Shown piece by piece: positions 33,733-45,068 of a DNA stretch of 64,000 nucleotides (position 1 is the stretch's first letter; the number at the start of each line of letters is the position of its first letter). Origin of the DNA: Babylonia areolata. Taxonomy: Eukaryota > Mollusca > Gastropoda > Neogastropoda > Buccinidae. Position numbers and translations under genes: made by a program. The stretch covers positions 6,170,631 through 6,234,630 of the forward strand of contig NC_134910.1 in NCBI RefSeq assembly GCF_041734735.1. The letters run 5' to 3'. The notes under the pieces were generated by a model. The model did no database searches. It was not told the origin of the DNA and was given only the letters and a program-made list of their open reading frames with translations.

Positions 33733-34797
33733 CTGCAGAAGCAAGCAAGAAAAAAAAACATCGTATCGTTTTTGTTATGTTAGTTTAATGTCAGGCCTAA
33801 TAAAATCAATCGCTTAGTCAGTCAGCTCCATCCATACGCAAAGTCGCGTGTTTTTCTCTGAATTGTGCATTAATTTTTTTTTTAACTGTAAAAGAACACA
33901 GCAACGCAAATTGTCACGGGATCATCATCATAATCTACATCAGCACGCACTTAACAATCCTTTGCTCATCTCCACAAGAGGAGGAATCCAGTGCAGTCAA
34001 GCACAGTCTCTATAAAAGTGTGTTCATACGCAAAAAATGCAATCATATAGAAAGTAGAAAATCGTACTGTTTTCATGCTGTATGTAACAGTAATTATATC
34101 ACTTTTTTTTCAAAATATGTCTACAAACAATAACTTTTCTTTCTTTTAAAATCAAACTTATTGTTCCTCCAAAACAGCAAACATTTAAAGAAGAAGAAGA
34201 AGAAACGCTGTCAATATGTAACCCTTGGAACCTGAAAAAAGAAACGAATCATCATCTTTTTTTATAACAAAATGAATTTGAAAAATGCAAAAGCGTTCGT
34301 GACTTACCCGTGATTCTTGTACAACGACCGCCAGTCCGAAAACGGTGTGGGTAAGGGGCACGGGGCTTGGGGGGTTTGCAGTACAATATTATATCGATCC
34401 AAATATCTTTGGTCACCATCACAAACAAATGATTGTCTGACCTGAAATTGTGTGCTGAATATGGATCAATTCTATCTTAATCAGCCCACACCAATCTGCA
34501 TTTCATTGTCTTCAGCTCACAGCATAGGTCTGTTTCAAACTTCATCATGACTTCCCAGCTTCACTGAAACGTAACATCCACATGCACAAAAGCACTTCTA
34601 TCAACCCCACCCATCTTCTGCATCCGCTTCTTTCCCTAACAGGAGGAATCCAAAGCATTTACGCACAGTGTGAATAAAACATTTTAATTTTGATTTTATT
34701 TAAAATGTATGATGAATGTAAGTAGGTCTTTTAAAAGACGAGTTTTCAATTTCACAGTATTTTTTTAGAAATTAGTGTCATAAACTCTTTCTTAAAG

Positions 34798-35418
34798 GAT
34801 AACTTTCTCGAACTGAACGTGGAGAAAAGAAAAGAACTTATTTTAGGCAGTGAAAGGGACACACACACACAAAATCCAGTCATAATAGATCAGAAACAAG
34901 TGGAAATAGTGGAGAGTTTTAAATATCTAGGGACTATAGTTGATCACAGCCTCACATTCAGTGAACATGTTGACGTCACTGCCAAGAAAGCTCACCAGAG
35001 ACTCTTTTTACTGCGAAAATTAAGAAGTTTTAATGTTAGTCCACACATACTTGAGCTGGTGTACATAAGTCTGATAGAAAGTGTCATGGCTTTCAGTATT
35101 GTGGCCTGGTTTGGCAATCTGACTGTGAAGTTAAAGACAAAATTAGGACGAGTTGTAAACCTGGCCAGCAAAATCATAACCAAGCCCCAGCAACAACTAA
35201 ACACCCTATACCAGTCCACACTTAGCAGAAAAGCACTCCAAATTTTTAATGATTCCACTCATCCACTTAACTCTGTCTTTCAGAAGCTCCCTTCTGGCAG
35301 ACGATGTAAAATCCCTCTTGCAAAGAAGAATGTGTACAAAAAATCATTTGCCCCCTCTGCTGTTGCTGTGATAAATGATTCGCTCAAATAATGTTTTTAT
35401 TCCATTGCCTGTGGTTTG
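34798..35418 (+). mobile_element. Rex1/CR1-like LINE 3' end (copy B)
   Basis: Same as 15,180-15,800, with the intact 190-codon C-terminal frame at 34,819-35,391. Confidence 0.85.
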
Positions 35419-35517
35419 TTTATTGTTATGATGGCAGTTGTCTTTCTTCCCTATATGTATGCATGCATGCGTGTAAAGAAAGAAGTAAGGGGAGGGGGTG
35501 AGGGGAGAAGTGTGTGG

Positions 35518-35548
<31 letters not shown>

Positions 35549-36248
35549 CGTGTGTGTGAGCGCGTGCTCAGTGTTATTGTTTTGCCGCAGAGGGGCATGA
35601 AAGGAGTTTTACATGCTTTTAGTCTTGGTGGCGGTGTTGACCCTTCAACTGTGATTTCATGTTCTTAAATGTTATAATTATCTTACTGAATATTTTCCTA
35701 TTATATCATTGAAATGTTTCACTTTATCTTTAAATGTAATTTTTGTTTTCTTACCTAAATGTTTTCTTTTAACATGATAGTTAATATGTATACTGTGATC
35801 AAGGAAGGGTGTGCCAGTTGCTCTTTCGTTTTTTTCGGTTTTATCTGTTGATGACCATTTGTCTTTTTAAATGTTATTATTATCTTACTGAATATTCTCC
35901 TTTTTATAATAATTGAAACGTACACATGCGCGCACGCGCGCGCGCGCATGCACACACACAAAACGATACATGCACACGCACGGGCACACACGCAACACAT
36001 ACACAGTTGTTACAATCTGAATATAATAGTATCTTACCCACATGTTTTTCTTTTTACATAATAATTGATGTGTACATGGTGATAAGTGAAGGGTGTTTCA
36101 GTTGTTTTTGTTTTTTGTTTTTTTTGTTTTGTTTTTGTTTTGTTTTTTTCTGACGGGCATTTTATTTTAAGTGAGCCTAAAGTATGATATAAAGAAGGTC
36201 ATTCATTTCAGTACACACATAAAAAGGAGTCGATTTCGTCAGAATCAC

Positions 36249-36671
36249 ATTTTTTTTTTCTTTTGCCTCCCCGTCATCTGTACCGTTTCAATGGAATTGC
36301 TCACATGCCGCTCATTCCGTGTCCTCCAAACACAGCCACACCCGGGTACTCTCCGCAGGGACACCTCGAACTTAGGTCGCAAGGACGCCACACACCACAG
36401 GAGACCCTGCACCGCTGCTGATTTACTTCGGTGGTGTTCAGTGGTGCCTGTTCTGGTTTAACATACTTGGGACACCGCCTACTAAGCCCCACACAGACGA
36501 CAATAATGGCTGAGTGAGCGTCCCTCCCAGAGTGGATACCGCCGCGCATTCCTTCAACAACAGCTATGGGTAGGAGCCGGCCGCGGGCCGAAAAACCCAC
36601 CTCCGCTGGGATTCGAACCCGCATCCTCCCAGCTGTAACTCCGCGACGCTAACCACTTCTCCACAGCGGGT
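36249..36671 (-). mobile_element. tRNA-derived SINE (copy B)
   Basis: Same as 16,631-17,053. Confidence 0.75.
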
Positions 36672-36793
36672 GGTTGAATCACATATACCTATTATCATTA
36701 TCTTTTCATCCGTCAAGAAGAAAATATGATCGACCATCTTCTTTTGTTGAAAATGATGATGATTGTGAGTATTTATAATCATCAAATCACTGT

Positions 36794-37184
36794 CGCTGTT
36801 ATCTTTTTTGTTGTTGTTGCAAAAACCGATGTATCTGTTACGTCCGTAAATCGTTTCAGTTTTCCCGGGGGACCGTTCGGGATCTTGAAACATCCTCCGG
36901 GGGACGTTCTGGGATATCCTAACCATGCTGTTTCTGCCTCCCCTCCCCCTCTCCCCCCCCTTTTTGACTTCGCCAAAGCACACGCCCAAAAACACCCCCC
37001 TCCCCCCTTTTTGACTTCGCCAAAGCACACGCCCTAAAACAACACACACACCCCCTCCCCCCAACCCAACCCTAAATTTGTTTTACTTTGTTCACTTTGT
37101 TCTCCTCTTCTTTCTTCTTCTTCTTCTTATTATTATTCAGGACGTCCTGAGTCTCCCTGTGTGTGGAAGGTTCCGTGTGCGTGC

Positions 37185-37234
<50 letters not shown>
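36794..37234. other. 441-base segment absent from copy A
   Basis: Contains two direct copies of a 'cgggggacgttctgggat'-like string (about 36,865 and 36,897), a 47-base tandem duplication around 'tttttgacttcgccaaagca' (36,961 and 37,008), a CTT/ATT-rich run and a (TG)n tract at 37,187-37,245. No coding signal; the plus-strand frame across it is low complexity. Confidence 0.75.
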
Positions 37235-37250
<16 letters not shown>

Positions 37251-37453
37251 GAATGGTGAGAAAATGATGAAAAGATGTGCAGAAAATCGGGATAAAATGT
37301 AGATAAACTTGACTTTGATAAACGTATTACACTTTGTCAACAAAACAAAACAAAACAAAACAAAAAAGCACTTATTCGCGTTAACATATTTTGTTATAGA
37401 ATTATTGCTTTTTTCCTTGATAAAACGTCCAGGAGTCGCCTCAAGGTTGAAAG

Positions 37454-38084
37454 TGTCATCCCAGTTTCCCCCAGGTCATTGTCCTCTTATCATTGCTGAC
37501 CATTATTGACCTCCACTTGCCACCATTGACCACAACGCAAGTGTTCAAATTGCGTTGATTGTTTGTGCATTCTTGTCATACCCAAACAGATTCCTTATCA
37601 ACAAACCACTGCTGACCACTACTGACGCCCATTTAAAAAACATTTCAGATTGCTTTTTGTGACATTTATGCAATATATACTTGGACTTCTTGACAGGATT
37701 TCGTCCTTGACTGACCACCACTGACTGGACCACTGCTAACCACAACTGACAACGATCCAGAAAATTTAGAATGCTATATTTAATCATGCTATGCAATATT
37801 GTCTTCTTGACTGGCTTTGACTATTTTCAGTGAAGTACTTATCACAACCCAAAAATGTGCAGCTTGCGTTATGTTACCATCTTTCTGGATAATGGGAACT
37901 CTCGTATCCAATATTAGGTCTTTTTTACCAGTGGTTACCGCCCTGGGGATAGACCCGAGGAAGCATATATCTGGGGAATATCGACCTGCGGGAACATTCA
38001 GTTAGGGGGTGTAGAACCAAGACAATTTTGTGGAAACATAAACCTGGGGGAATCATAAACCTGAGGGAACACAAACAAGCTCTC
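37454..38084. repeat. Composite minisatellite (copy B)
   Basis: Same as 17,395-18,025: GACCACTGCT-type core followed by GGGGAATA...GACCTG-type units. Confidence 0.65.
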
Positions 38085-39036
38085 AGTTCAGAACTTTCAA
38101 ATGTCTATTATATTCATCTAGGTAATTACTTCGAAACTACTCGATGGATCACTGATGCATGTGTTTTCCCCCCCTGACCTCTGAAGTGTTTCCTGCATTT
38201 GACTTTCGATGTTGTCTTTTTTATAGACTTATATTATTTTTTTTTATCTTGTGTGTGCTCTTTCTTTTTTCAACATTCTTGATTTACAGACATCATATTG
38301 ACATTACATCCTTGGTCAACAATGAATGTGTAATAACCTTCGCGGTCGTTATTACATAATCCGTTTTAACTGCACAGTCCTAATGCAGTGCCCATGTCTA
38401 AAAATGTCTTTTCGCGCGCACGCACAGATACAAATCTTCATCTAGATGCGAACTGCGATAAAAGATCTATAGAAAAGGAAACAAGAAATATAAGTCGATG
38501 TGGACCGCTTAAGACTATAATGTTCCGTTTCCAGCACACATTTAGTTTTACGATCATTCATTTCAGATGGTGAGCAAAACTATGATTCACATACATGTAA
38601 ATATGCCTACAGATAAGACTCAATCAATGCTCTTGCTCACAATGTCAATCAGTCGTTGAAATATCTGATATAGCAATGAGCAAGTTAAAAAAAAATCGAT
38701 ATGACCCGACGAAGAATGATGCTGAATGAAGAAAGGGACAAGTAACCACGATACTAGCACTATAATTCTACCGAATAATGAGAAAGAACAAGAATGAGAA
38801 AAAACAAACATCTTTCAAAACAAAGTATTACGTGTTTTGCAGACTTCCGTGTTCGGACAATTAATTAAGTACTGTGTTTGCCGTGAAATTTAGCCAACAG
38901 AGCAAGCAAACCAGTCGACCAAGTTTACATCATTTTGACATGGTGCATTTCATGACGCCACACGGAAAAAATATAATAAAGATATTCAGGCTACCGTGGG
39001 ATGAGGACTGACTAAAGAAAAGAATATGATACGCAC

Positions 39037-39120
39037 TACAAACGCCGTCTTGACAGAAACTGTTACGATCACAGGCAATGTATGACCTGCCAGGTGGGCA
39101 TCCAGTTCCCGGTCCTACCT
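39037..39120 (-). CDS. Exon: cysteine-rich module after the FTP domain (copy B)
   Basis: Identical to 18,978-19,061: phase 1-1, core GTGCPPGRSYIACDRNSFC, acceptor directly after sense (TG)n. This copy lies on the same contig as the FTP exons at 48,478 and 59,509, so it is the one to use for a gene model. Confidence 0.83.
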
Positions 39121-39124
39121 CTGC

Positions 39125-39181
<57 letters not shown>

Positions 39182-39734
39182 CGTCGTCAACGTCGGCCTC
39201 CTTCAGTCTCGAGAGACGATGGCTGCACCAGAAAATTAATGTAGTAACTGTTGGGCATTGCACTTCCTGCTGTGGCTGTGTAGACCGATGCTGGAGTGGC
39301 AATCTCTACTGCATGTGGGACAGATATTATTATATGTAGATTCTGCTTGGTTTACAGAATTTGACTTGACCTCTCCAGGTGCATGCCTGGCCAGATTGAT
39401 ATAAAGGACAAGCTGTTGCCCATGTAGCAAGTCCCCCCTCTCCTCGCCTCTAGTTGACCCCAGGGGAAAAGCAAAAGCCAATACGCCTGGCACCAGGGAC
39501 GACCCAGGAGCTGCCGGAAAGGAGCTGGTTACAACTCAAGACAGCCTTAAGGACTCCAACTCCGGATTTTCTGTCAGGTTTTATTCCCTTAGCTAGAGGT
39601 TTCAGCTTGGAGTTGTCCTTCTACTAGACGATCAGCCTTCCGTGGCTAACGAGCTTCATCTGCTCGGGTTTGAAATAAATGTTTCCTTCTCCTAGATGAA
39701 CTGCCTTCCTAGGCTAACGAGCTCCATCTACTAC

Positions 39735-39738
<4 letters not shown>
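39182..39738 (-). mobile_element. Internally deleted LINE derivative (copy B)
   Basis: Same as 19,123-19,679; one base difference at 39,543. Confidence 0.6.
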
Positions 39739-39783
<45 letters not shown>

Positions 39784-40216
39784 TGTGCACGTTTGTGTAC
39801 TGCTTTCTCACCATTATGTTCATGTTCTCTCCTCTTTTAGCACTGCAAAAAAAAAAAAAAAAAAAAAAAAAATCCTTTTTTGTCTCTCTATCTCTGTATT
39901 TCGGTCTTGGCTTTCATCCACAGTCAGTCGGACGTTTTTCGCGAGTTCCGACAACACTGAAATCTAAGCTCGCTTCTTTTTTCAGTTGGAGAAAGGGAAG
40001 GGTGCACTGACTGCAGTGTCCTACGGAGATGTAGTAACGTCAGCGATGCGACATTATGCGAGCGGGATGAACATTTCATTTCAGCAACAGTTACCTTTGT
40101 TTTACTGTAACATTTGTAATGGCATATTAAAGCTTAAATCATACGCATTACTATATCAATGTATTTCGGGAATAAAGGTGCGAAAAGGAAAACTTAATTG
40201 TTGTCATCGACCAGTG

Positions 40217-40351
40217 TAACAGTATCAGTATCAGTATCAGTAGCTCAAGGAGGCGTCACTGCGTTCGGACAAATCCATATACGCTACACCACATCTGCCA
40301 AGCAGATGCCTGACCAGCAGCGTAACCCAACGCGCTTAGTCAGGCCTTGGG
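40217..40351 (+). mobile_element. CAGT-headed snail SINE (copy B)
   Basis: Same as 20,158-20,292; tail length differs. Confidence 0.85.
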
Positions 40352-40386
<35 letters not shown>

Positions 40387-40666
40387 TATATATAAGCGTA
40401 CATACATAAATAATAATTATGATGGAAAAAAAGAAAGATAAAAAAGATAGTAGTAATGAAAATAATGATAAAATACTAATAATAATAATAATAAATAAAT
40501 AAATAAATAAATAAGACAACAATGATGATAAATAAGCAAATAAATATAAAACATGAAGACACACATTCACACATACACCCACACATGCATAACAGATATG
40601 CCCCCAAAACGCAGTTTCATAGATATGAAAGCACAGTCAAATACATATAAACGTACATGAGCTCCA

Positions 40667-40698
<32 letters not shown>

Positions 40699-40775
40699 CA
40701 CAAATTTCCCTGCACCTCCTCTACCCCCTCCTCCACACACTCGGAGTTTCTAGTCTATGTATCGCAGCTTCCACG

Positions 40776-40822
<47 letters not shown>

Positions 40823-41035
40823 CGCACACGCACACTCACACACACAGATGAACACTTACTTGTACAAGCACACACACACACGCCCATATCTCCCACCCCC
40901 AACCCCACACACATATATACAAAGATATATATATAATATATACGTTCCAATATCCTGATGCTCCCATAGTGTAGGCATGCATACACTCACATACCTCATC
41001 CTCTATCTCACCTCCTCCCTGCACCCCCACCTCCC

Positions 41036-41090
<55 letters not shown>

Positions 41091-41188
41091 GCACAGAACT
41101 CTCCTGACACTTGTGTACACTTACACTCTCACGCATGCACAAACGCACTCAAAAACACAGACCCACACATACACACAAACACACACAC
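40352..41188. repeat. Microsatellite field (copy B)
   Basis: Same composition as 20,293-21,090 with longer CA blocks near 40,779-40,818 and 41,040-41,088. Confidence 0.85.
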
Positions 41189-41269
41189 GCACAGAGGCTG
41201 CCACTGATTGGCCGCAAGAGGGATGGGAAAAGATCTCTGATGCCAAGAATGTGGCGTCTAGTGTGTTGC

Positions 41270-44200
41270 TCAGTCTACTGTATTTGGAAAAGCCCACAGA
41301 GACTCTGTTCCGTTTTGAAGAAATTTGCGCAATGCTGGTTTGGAAATGATGCCGATATTTGTTTGATTTGCAAAGCATCGTGCTCTACCTTTCATGTTAG
41401 ACTTACGGCCGCTCCCGCTCTCTGCTTTTATTTCTTTGAGGCGATCGATGGTGTGATGGCCTTGTACCTGTTCTTTTTGATATTCTTTGACTTTTCTGAG
41501 GATTTCCGATTTTCCTAGATGTAGGCCGCTCGTTGGTGTTGCGTTACCAGCAAGTCTGTCAGCTCGCTCATTTCCCTTAACTCCTGCATGTCCCGGGCAG
41601 TATGACCATGTGAGTTTTTTTATCTGAAAATTGCGCATTGCCTTATGCCGCTCTGGGCTTCCCATTCCGTTTTCAATTTTCTGTATGAGGTTCATTGAGG
41701 CTGTTAGAATCATGGCATGTTGGTTTCCGGGCGTATGGATGGACGATAGCCACTGGAGGGCATGTGTCACAGCTTCAACTTCCATTGTTAGGCTGGAGGT
41801 TGTGACTTTGTAGGCAGCATTTTCTTCCCAAATTGTTTTTCCATTTTGTTTCGCAGTGAATCCCCAACCGGATTGGTCTTTGGTGACTGAGCCATCTGTG
41901 TATATGATGATGTCCTCTTCTTTACTGTTTTCTTCTATGAGTAGCTTCACTTCCGCATCAGTTTTGCCCTCTGGCCATTCCCGACAATGTCTTCCTAGAG
42001 TGGGTGAAATGGCTGTGTTGAATAGATGGTTGAGGTTTTCGGGGTTTTTCTCCCATTCTTTTGTTTCTTTCAGGTCTTGTAGTCGGCATACTAGCTGGAT
42101 TGTGTCTTCTGCTTGCCCCATCCATGATCTTCCTCGCCCTAGACGGCTGCCTTTTGGTTCTTTGACTGCGTCATGCAGTGGGTTTTGAGGGTTTTCTAAT
42201 GCTTTGAAGTAGGTCTTGACCTGTTCTAACTTGTTTCTGGCCTGCACTGAAGGAAGGTGAAGCAGGTATCGCATGGTCTCTGTTGGCGTGTCTTTTGTTG
42301 TTCCAAGGATCAGCCTCATAGCTTCATTTTGTACTCTTTCTAATTTTAGGAGGTTGCTTTGAGACGGTGTTGTTAGCCCAAGTCCGTAGTCGATCACACT
42401 GAGGACGAGTGATTGGTATAGCAGGAAGAGGTGGCGTTGTTCAATACCTTTGGTTGCCATTGCCTTTAAGACTGAAAGGCCTTTTTTGCATTTGAGAACA
42501 GTATTTTCCGTATGTTTTCTGAAGGTCAGCATCCTGTCGAAGTGTATTCCTAGGTAGCGTAGGCATTCAGTTTTCTCGATCTGAATCCCATCGAATGACA
42601 CAGAAGGTGGTGCTTTGCTCGCGGTTCTGTTGTTCAGAGTGCACAGCAACGTTTGGTCTTTTGCTGGATTGATAGAAGATCCTGTGTCTTTGCACCATTG
42701 AGCAATATTGTTTAGTTGTTTCTGGACGGCTTTGGTTCTTTCCTGAGCATCTTTCGAAGTTTTGAAGACCAGGCCATCATCCGCAAGAGTAAGCACCCGA
42801 GCTATTCCATTGTTGTTTAAGTCTGCAAGGCCCTTCGTGTAGACATTGTAGAGGACAGGAGAGAGCGGAGACCCTTGTGGCAGTCCCATGGATAGTTTAG
42901 AAGGTGCAGACATCCAATCTCCGGGGCGTAGGACGACGGTTCTTTCCTGAAGCGCTGCTGCTATCCATCTTGTCAGTGTCAAACTTACTCCATACCTTAG
43001 TTGCAGCTCCATGAGGTGTGCAAACTGGACTTTATTGTAGGCATCTTCAAGGTCGATTGCTACTGCTAGTGTTTCTTCTTTCCTTTGAAATCCTTTATAC
43101 ACCTCATATGCAAAAGCAGCTGCATTTTCCCATGTGGACTTGCCTGTTCTGTAACCACCTTGATTTGAAGGGAGAATGTGCCTGTGTTCAAGATCCCTTG
43201 CAAGTTTCCTGGCTATCATGCGTTTCATGAGCTTTCCAGCGATGTTTTGCATGGTTAGGATCCGGTAGCCGCTTACCTGATGATGGTCCTTTCCTGGTTT
43301 TGGTATGGGTTTTAAGAAGCTGTGTGTCCAGTCCTCCGGCACATGTCCATTGTGGAAACTGTTTTGATATAGATTGAAAAGTTTGCTTCTGTCTTCTTCC
43401 GATAGTTCCTTGATGACCAAGTAGCGAACTTTGTCTGGGCCAGGGGCAGATTCTTTCTTGCATTTAGCTATTGCTTCATTTAGATCATCTATTGTCAAGT
43501 CATCATCAGGTCCAGTCTGCATAAGGGTTTGGTTTAACTCCTCAACATATTTCTTTTTCTCATCTAAGTTTCTTTGATCGCTCTGTTGTATGAAACGTTT
43601 GAGCAGGGCGGATCCTTTTTCTTCGTTTGTCTTAAGCTTGGTTCCGTCAGTGTCTACCATGTCTGGGGTTGTTGTTGTGCACGTTTGCCCTTCCATGCGA
43701 CGATAAAATTGCCAGAACTCTGTCAATGTTGAGTCATAACTGAGTGCCTCGCAAAACTGTTTCCACTTGTCATTTTTGGCCTCTTGAGCAATGGTTTCAA
43801 ACTGTTTAGTTTTTTCTTTCATTTTTGTTTCAATATCTTTGTCTGGAGATGGTTTTGTTCTTTCTTTTTGCCAAAGTTTGACAGCCGCATGTTTTTCTAT
43901 CCAGGCTCTCTCTGTGTCGGTGTTCCACCATGGGGGCTGAATAGTTTGCATCCTGTTCAGTGCCGTTCTTTTGTTTCTTCTGCGTCTTAATTTTTCGATG
44001 ACGGTTGTCCCTTTGGTTTCATACTGAAATGGATCACGCGGTTTCATGCAGCGTTTATCTGACAGTTTCTGTAGACTGAAAACTACCGGGAGGTGGTCAC
44101 TGCCTTGGTATGGAAGCGTCTCTGCATTCATTTCTGCTCTGAATTTTGGAGATGTTAGAGCGATGTCAATCACACTGTCACTGTCCCCTTGTCTTGTTCC

Positions 44201-44476
44201 AATGCGAGTTGGGGATGTGGTTGTTAATGGGCTAAGAAGAATTTCCCCTATCATTCCTTCAAGTGCGAGTCCTTGTGGGTTGGTGTTCCGCTGGTCCCAT
44301 AGCTTGGATCTTGCATTGAGGTCTCCACAGATAATGACTGAGTCTCCAAGTTCGTTCTCTATTTCCTCTAAAAAGGCCCAATCCTCTTTTGTTGTGCAGG
44401 TTCCTGGGTGAACATAGGCATTGATGAGCACGATGCTTTTGTGAATTCCGTCAGGTTTTTCGAGACGCACCCCCAC
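41270..44476 (-). CDS. LINE ORF2 main part (copy B)
   Basis: 1,068 codons with the same protein sequence as 21,172-24,378; the two base differences from copy A in this ORF (42,278 and 42,284) do not change it. Endonuclease C-part, reverse transcriptase with LADD box, RNase H. Confidence 0.88.
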   Translation of the reverse strand: MGVRLEKPDGIHKSIVLINAYVHPGTCTTKEDWAFLEEIENELGDSVIICGDLNARSKLWDQRNTNPQGLALEGMIGEILLSPLTTTSPTRIGTRQGDSDSVIDIALTSPKFRAEMNAETLPYQGSDHLPVVFSLQKLSDKRCMKPRDPFQYETKGTTVIEKLRRRRNKRTALNRMQTIQPPWWNTDTERAWIEKHAAVKLWQKERTKPSPDKDIETKMKEKTKQFETIAQEAKNDKWKQFCEALSYDSTLTEFWQFYRRMEGQTCTTTTPDMVDTDGTKLKTNEEKGSALLKRFIQQSDQRNLDEKKKYVEELNQTLMQTGPDDDLTIDDLNEAIAKCKKESAPGPDKVRYLVIKELSEEDRSKLFNLYQNSFHNGHVPEDWTHSFLKPIPKPGKDHHQVSGYRILTMQNIAGKLMKRMIARKLARDLEHRHILPSNQGGYRTGKSTWENAAAFAYEVYKGFQRKEETLAVAIDLEDAYNKVQFAHLMELQLRYGVSLTLTRWIAAALQERTVVLRPGDWMSAPSKLSMGLPQGSPLSPVLYNVYTKGLADLNNNGIARVLTLADDGLVFKTSKDAQERTKAVQKQLNNIAQWCKDTGSSINPAKDQTLLCTLNNRTASKAPPSVSFDGIQIEKTECLRYLGIHFDRMLTFRKHTENTVLKCKKGLSVLKAMATKGIEQRHLFLLYQSLVLSVIDYGLGLTTPSQSNLLKLERVQNEAMRLILGTTKDTPTETMRYLLHLPSVQARNKLEQVKTYFKALENPQNPLHDAVKEPKGSRLGRGRSWMGQAEDTIQLVCRLQDLKETKEWEKNPENLNHLFNTAISPTLGRHCREWPEGKTDAEVKLLIEENSKEEDIIIYTDGSVTKDQSGWGFTAKQNGKTIWEENAAYKVTTSSLTMEVEAVTHALQWLSSIHTPGNQHAMILTASMNLIQKIENGMGSPERHKAMRNFQIKKLTWSYCPGHAGVKGNERADRLAGNATPTSGLHLGKSEILRKVKEYQKEQVQGHHTIDRLKEIKAESGSGRKSNMKGRARCFANQTNIGIISKPALRKFLQNGTESLWAFPNTVD

Positions 44477-44492
44477 TAGTTCACATGAGTTG

Positions 44493-44978
44493 CTACACCA
44501 TTTCTCTAGATTTATGGTGGAAACTTTGTTTTTTTAGGTTTTTGTTCAGTATGATTGCTACTCCTCTTCCTTCATTCCTTTGAAAGACTGTGAAATTCTC
44601 AAAATGTATTGGTCTGTCTGCACTTGTCCTGGTCTCTTGGAGACATAAAATGTCAAAATCATATGCCAATTTCTCAATTGTTGAGATTCTCATTCTCCCG
44701 CTGGAACAATTCCAACTGCCGATTCTAAAGAATTTCTTTGACAGCCGCTCTGCTTTTGTCATTCTGCTACCTAAGCACAATCTTTTCCCACCTCTTTTGC
44801 CACGCCTGTGTTGGGGTTTTGGGGATCTGAATTTATGTCTCATGCTATGCATCTGATCCCCGAGGTGCACGCGAGACAGAGTTTTGTAAGTATCCATAGA
44901 AGGGTGTTCTATGTGGTGAGGGAAAAGTTCGGTCGCCCTGACAGAGCCTCTTATCAGGGAAGGGCAATGGATGTCCAT
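44493..44978 (-). CDS. LINE ORF2 N-terminal part (copy B)
   Basis: Same as 24,395-24,880: endonuclease boxes SWNCSSGR, LQETRTS and GRGVAIILN. Confidence 0.8.
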   Translation of the reverse strand: MDIHCPSLIRGSVRATELFPHHIEHPSMDTYKTLSRVHLGDQMHSMRHKFRSPKPQHRRGKRGGKRLCLGSRMTKAERLSKKFFRIGSWNCSSGRMRISTIEKLAYDFDILCLQETRTSADRPIHFENFTVFQRNEGRGVAIILNKNLKKQSFHHKSREMV

Positions 44979-45068
44979 CTGTGTGGAGTCCGTCAGCCTG
45001 GCGTCGCCCTAAGGCCAGACTGCATACAGTTAGTGACTGTTTAACCCAACAGCCATTCATCCCATTGG

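Larger units (their letters stand above)
41189..45068 (-). mobile_element. I-type LINE with endonuclease, reverse transcriptase and RNase H (copy B)
   Basis: Same as 21,091-24,970, including the frame break near 44,529-44,535 and the RNase H Asp-to-Ala change (41,699-41,701). Confidence 0.9.
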
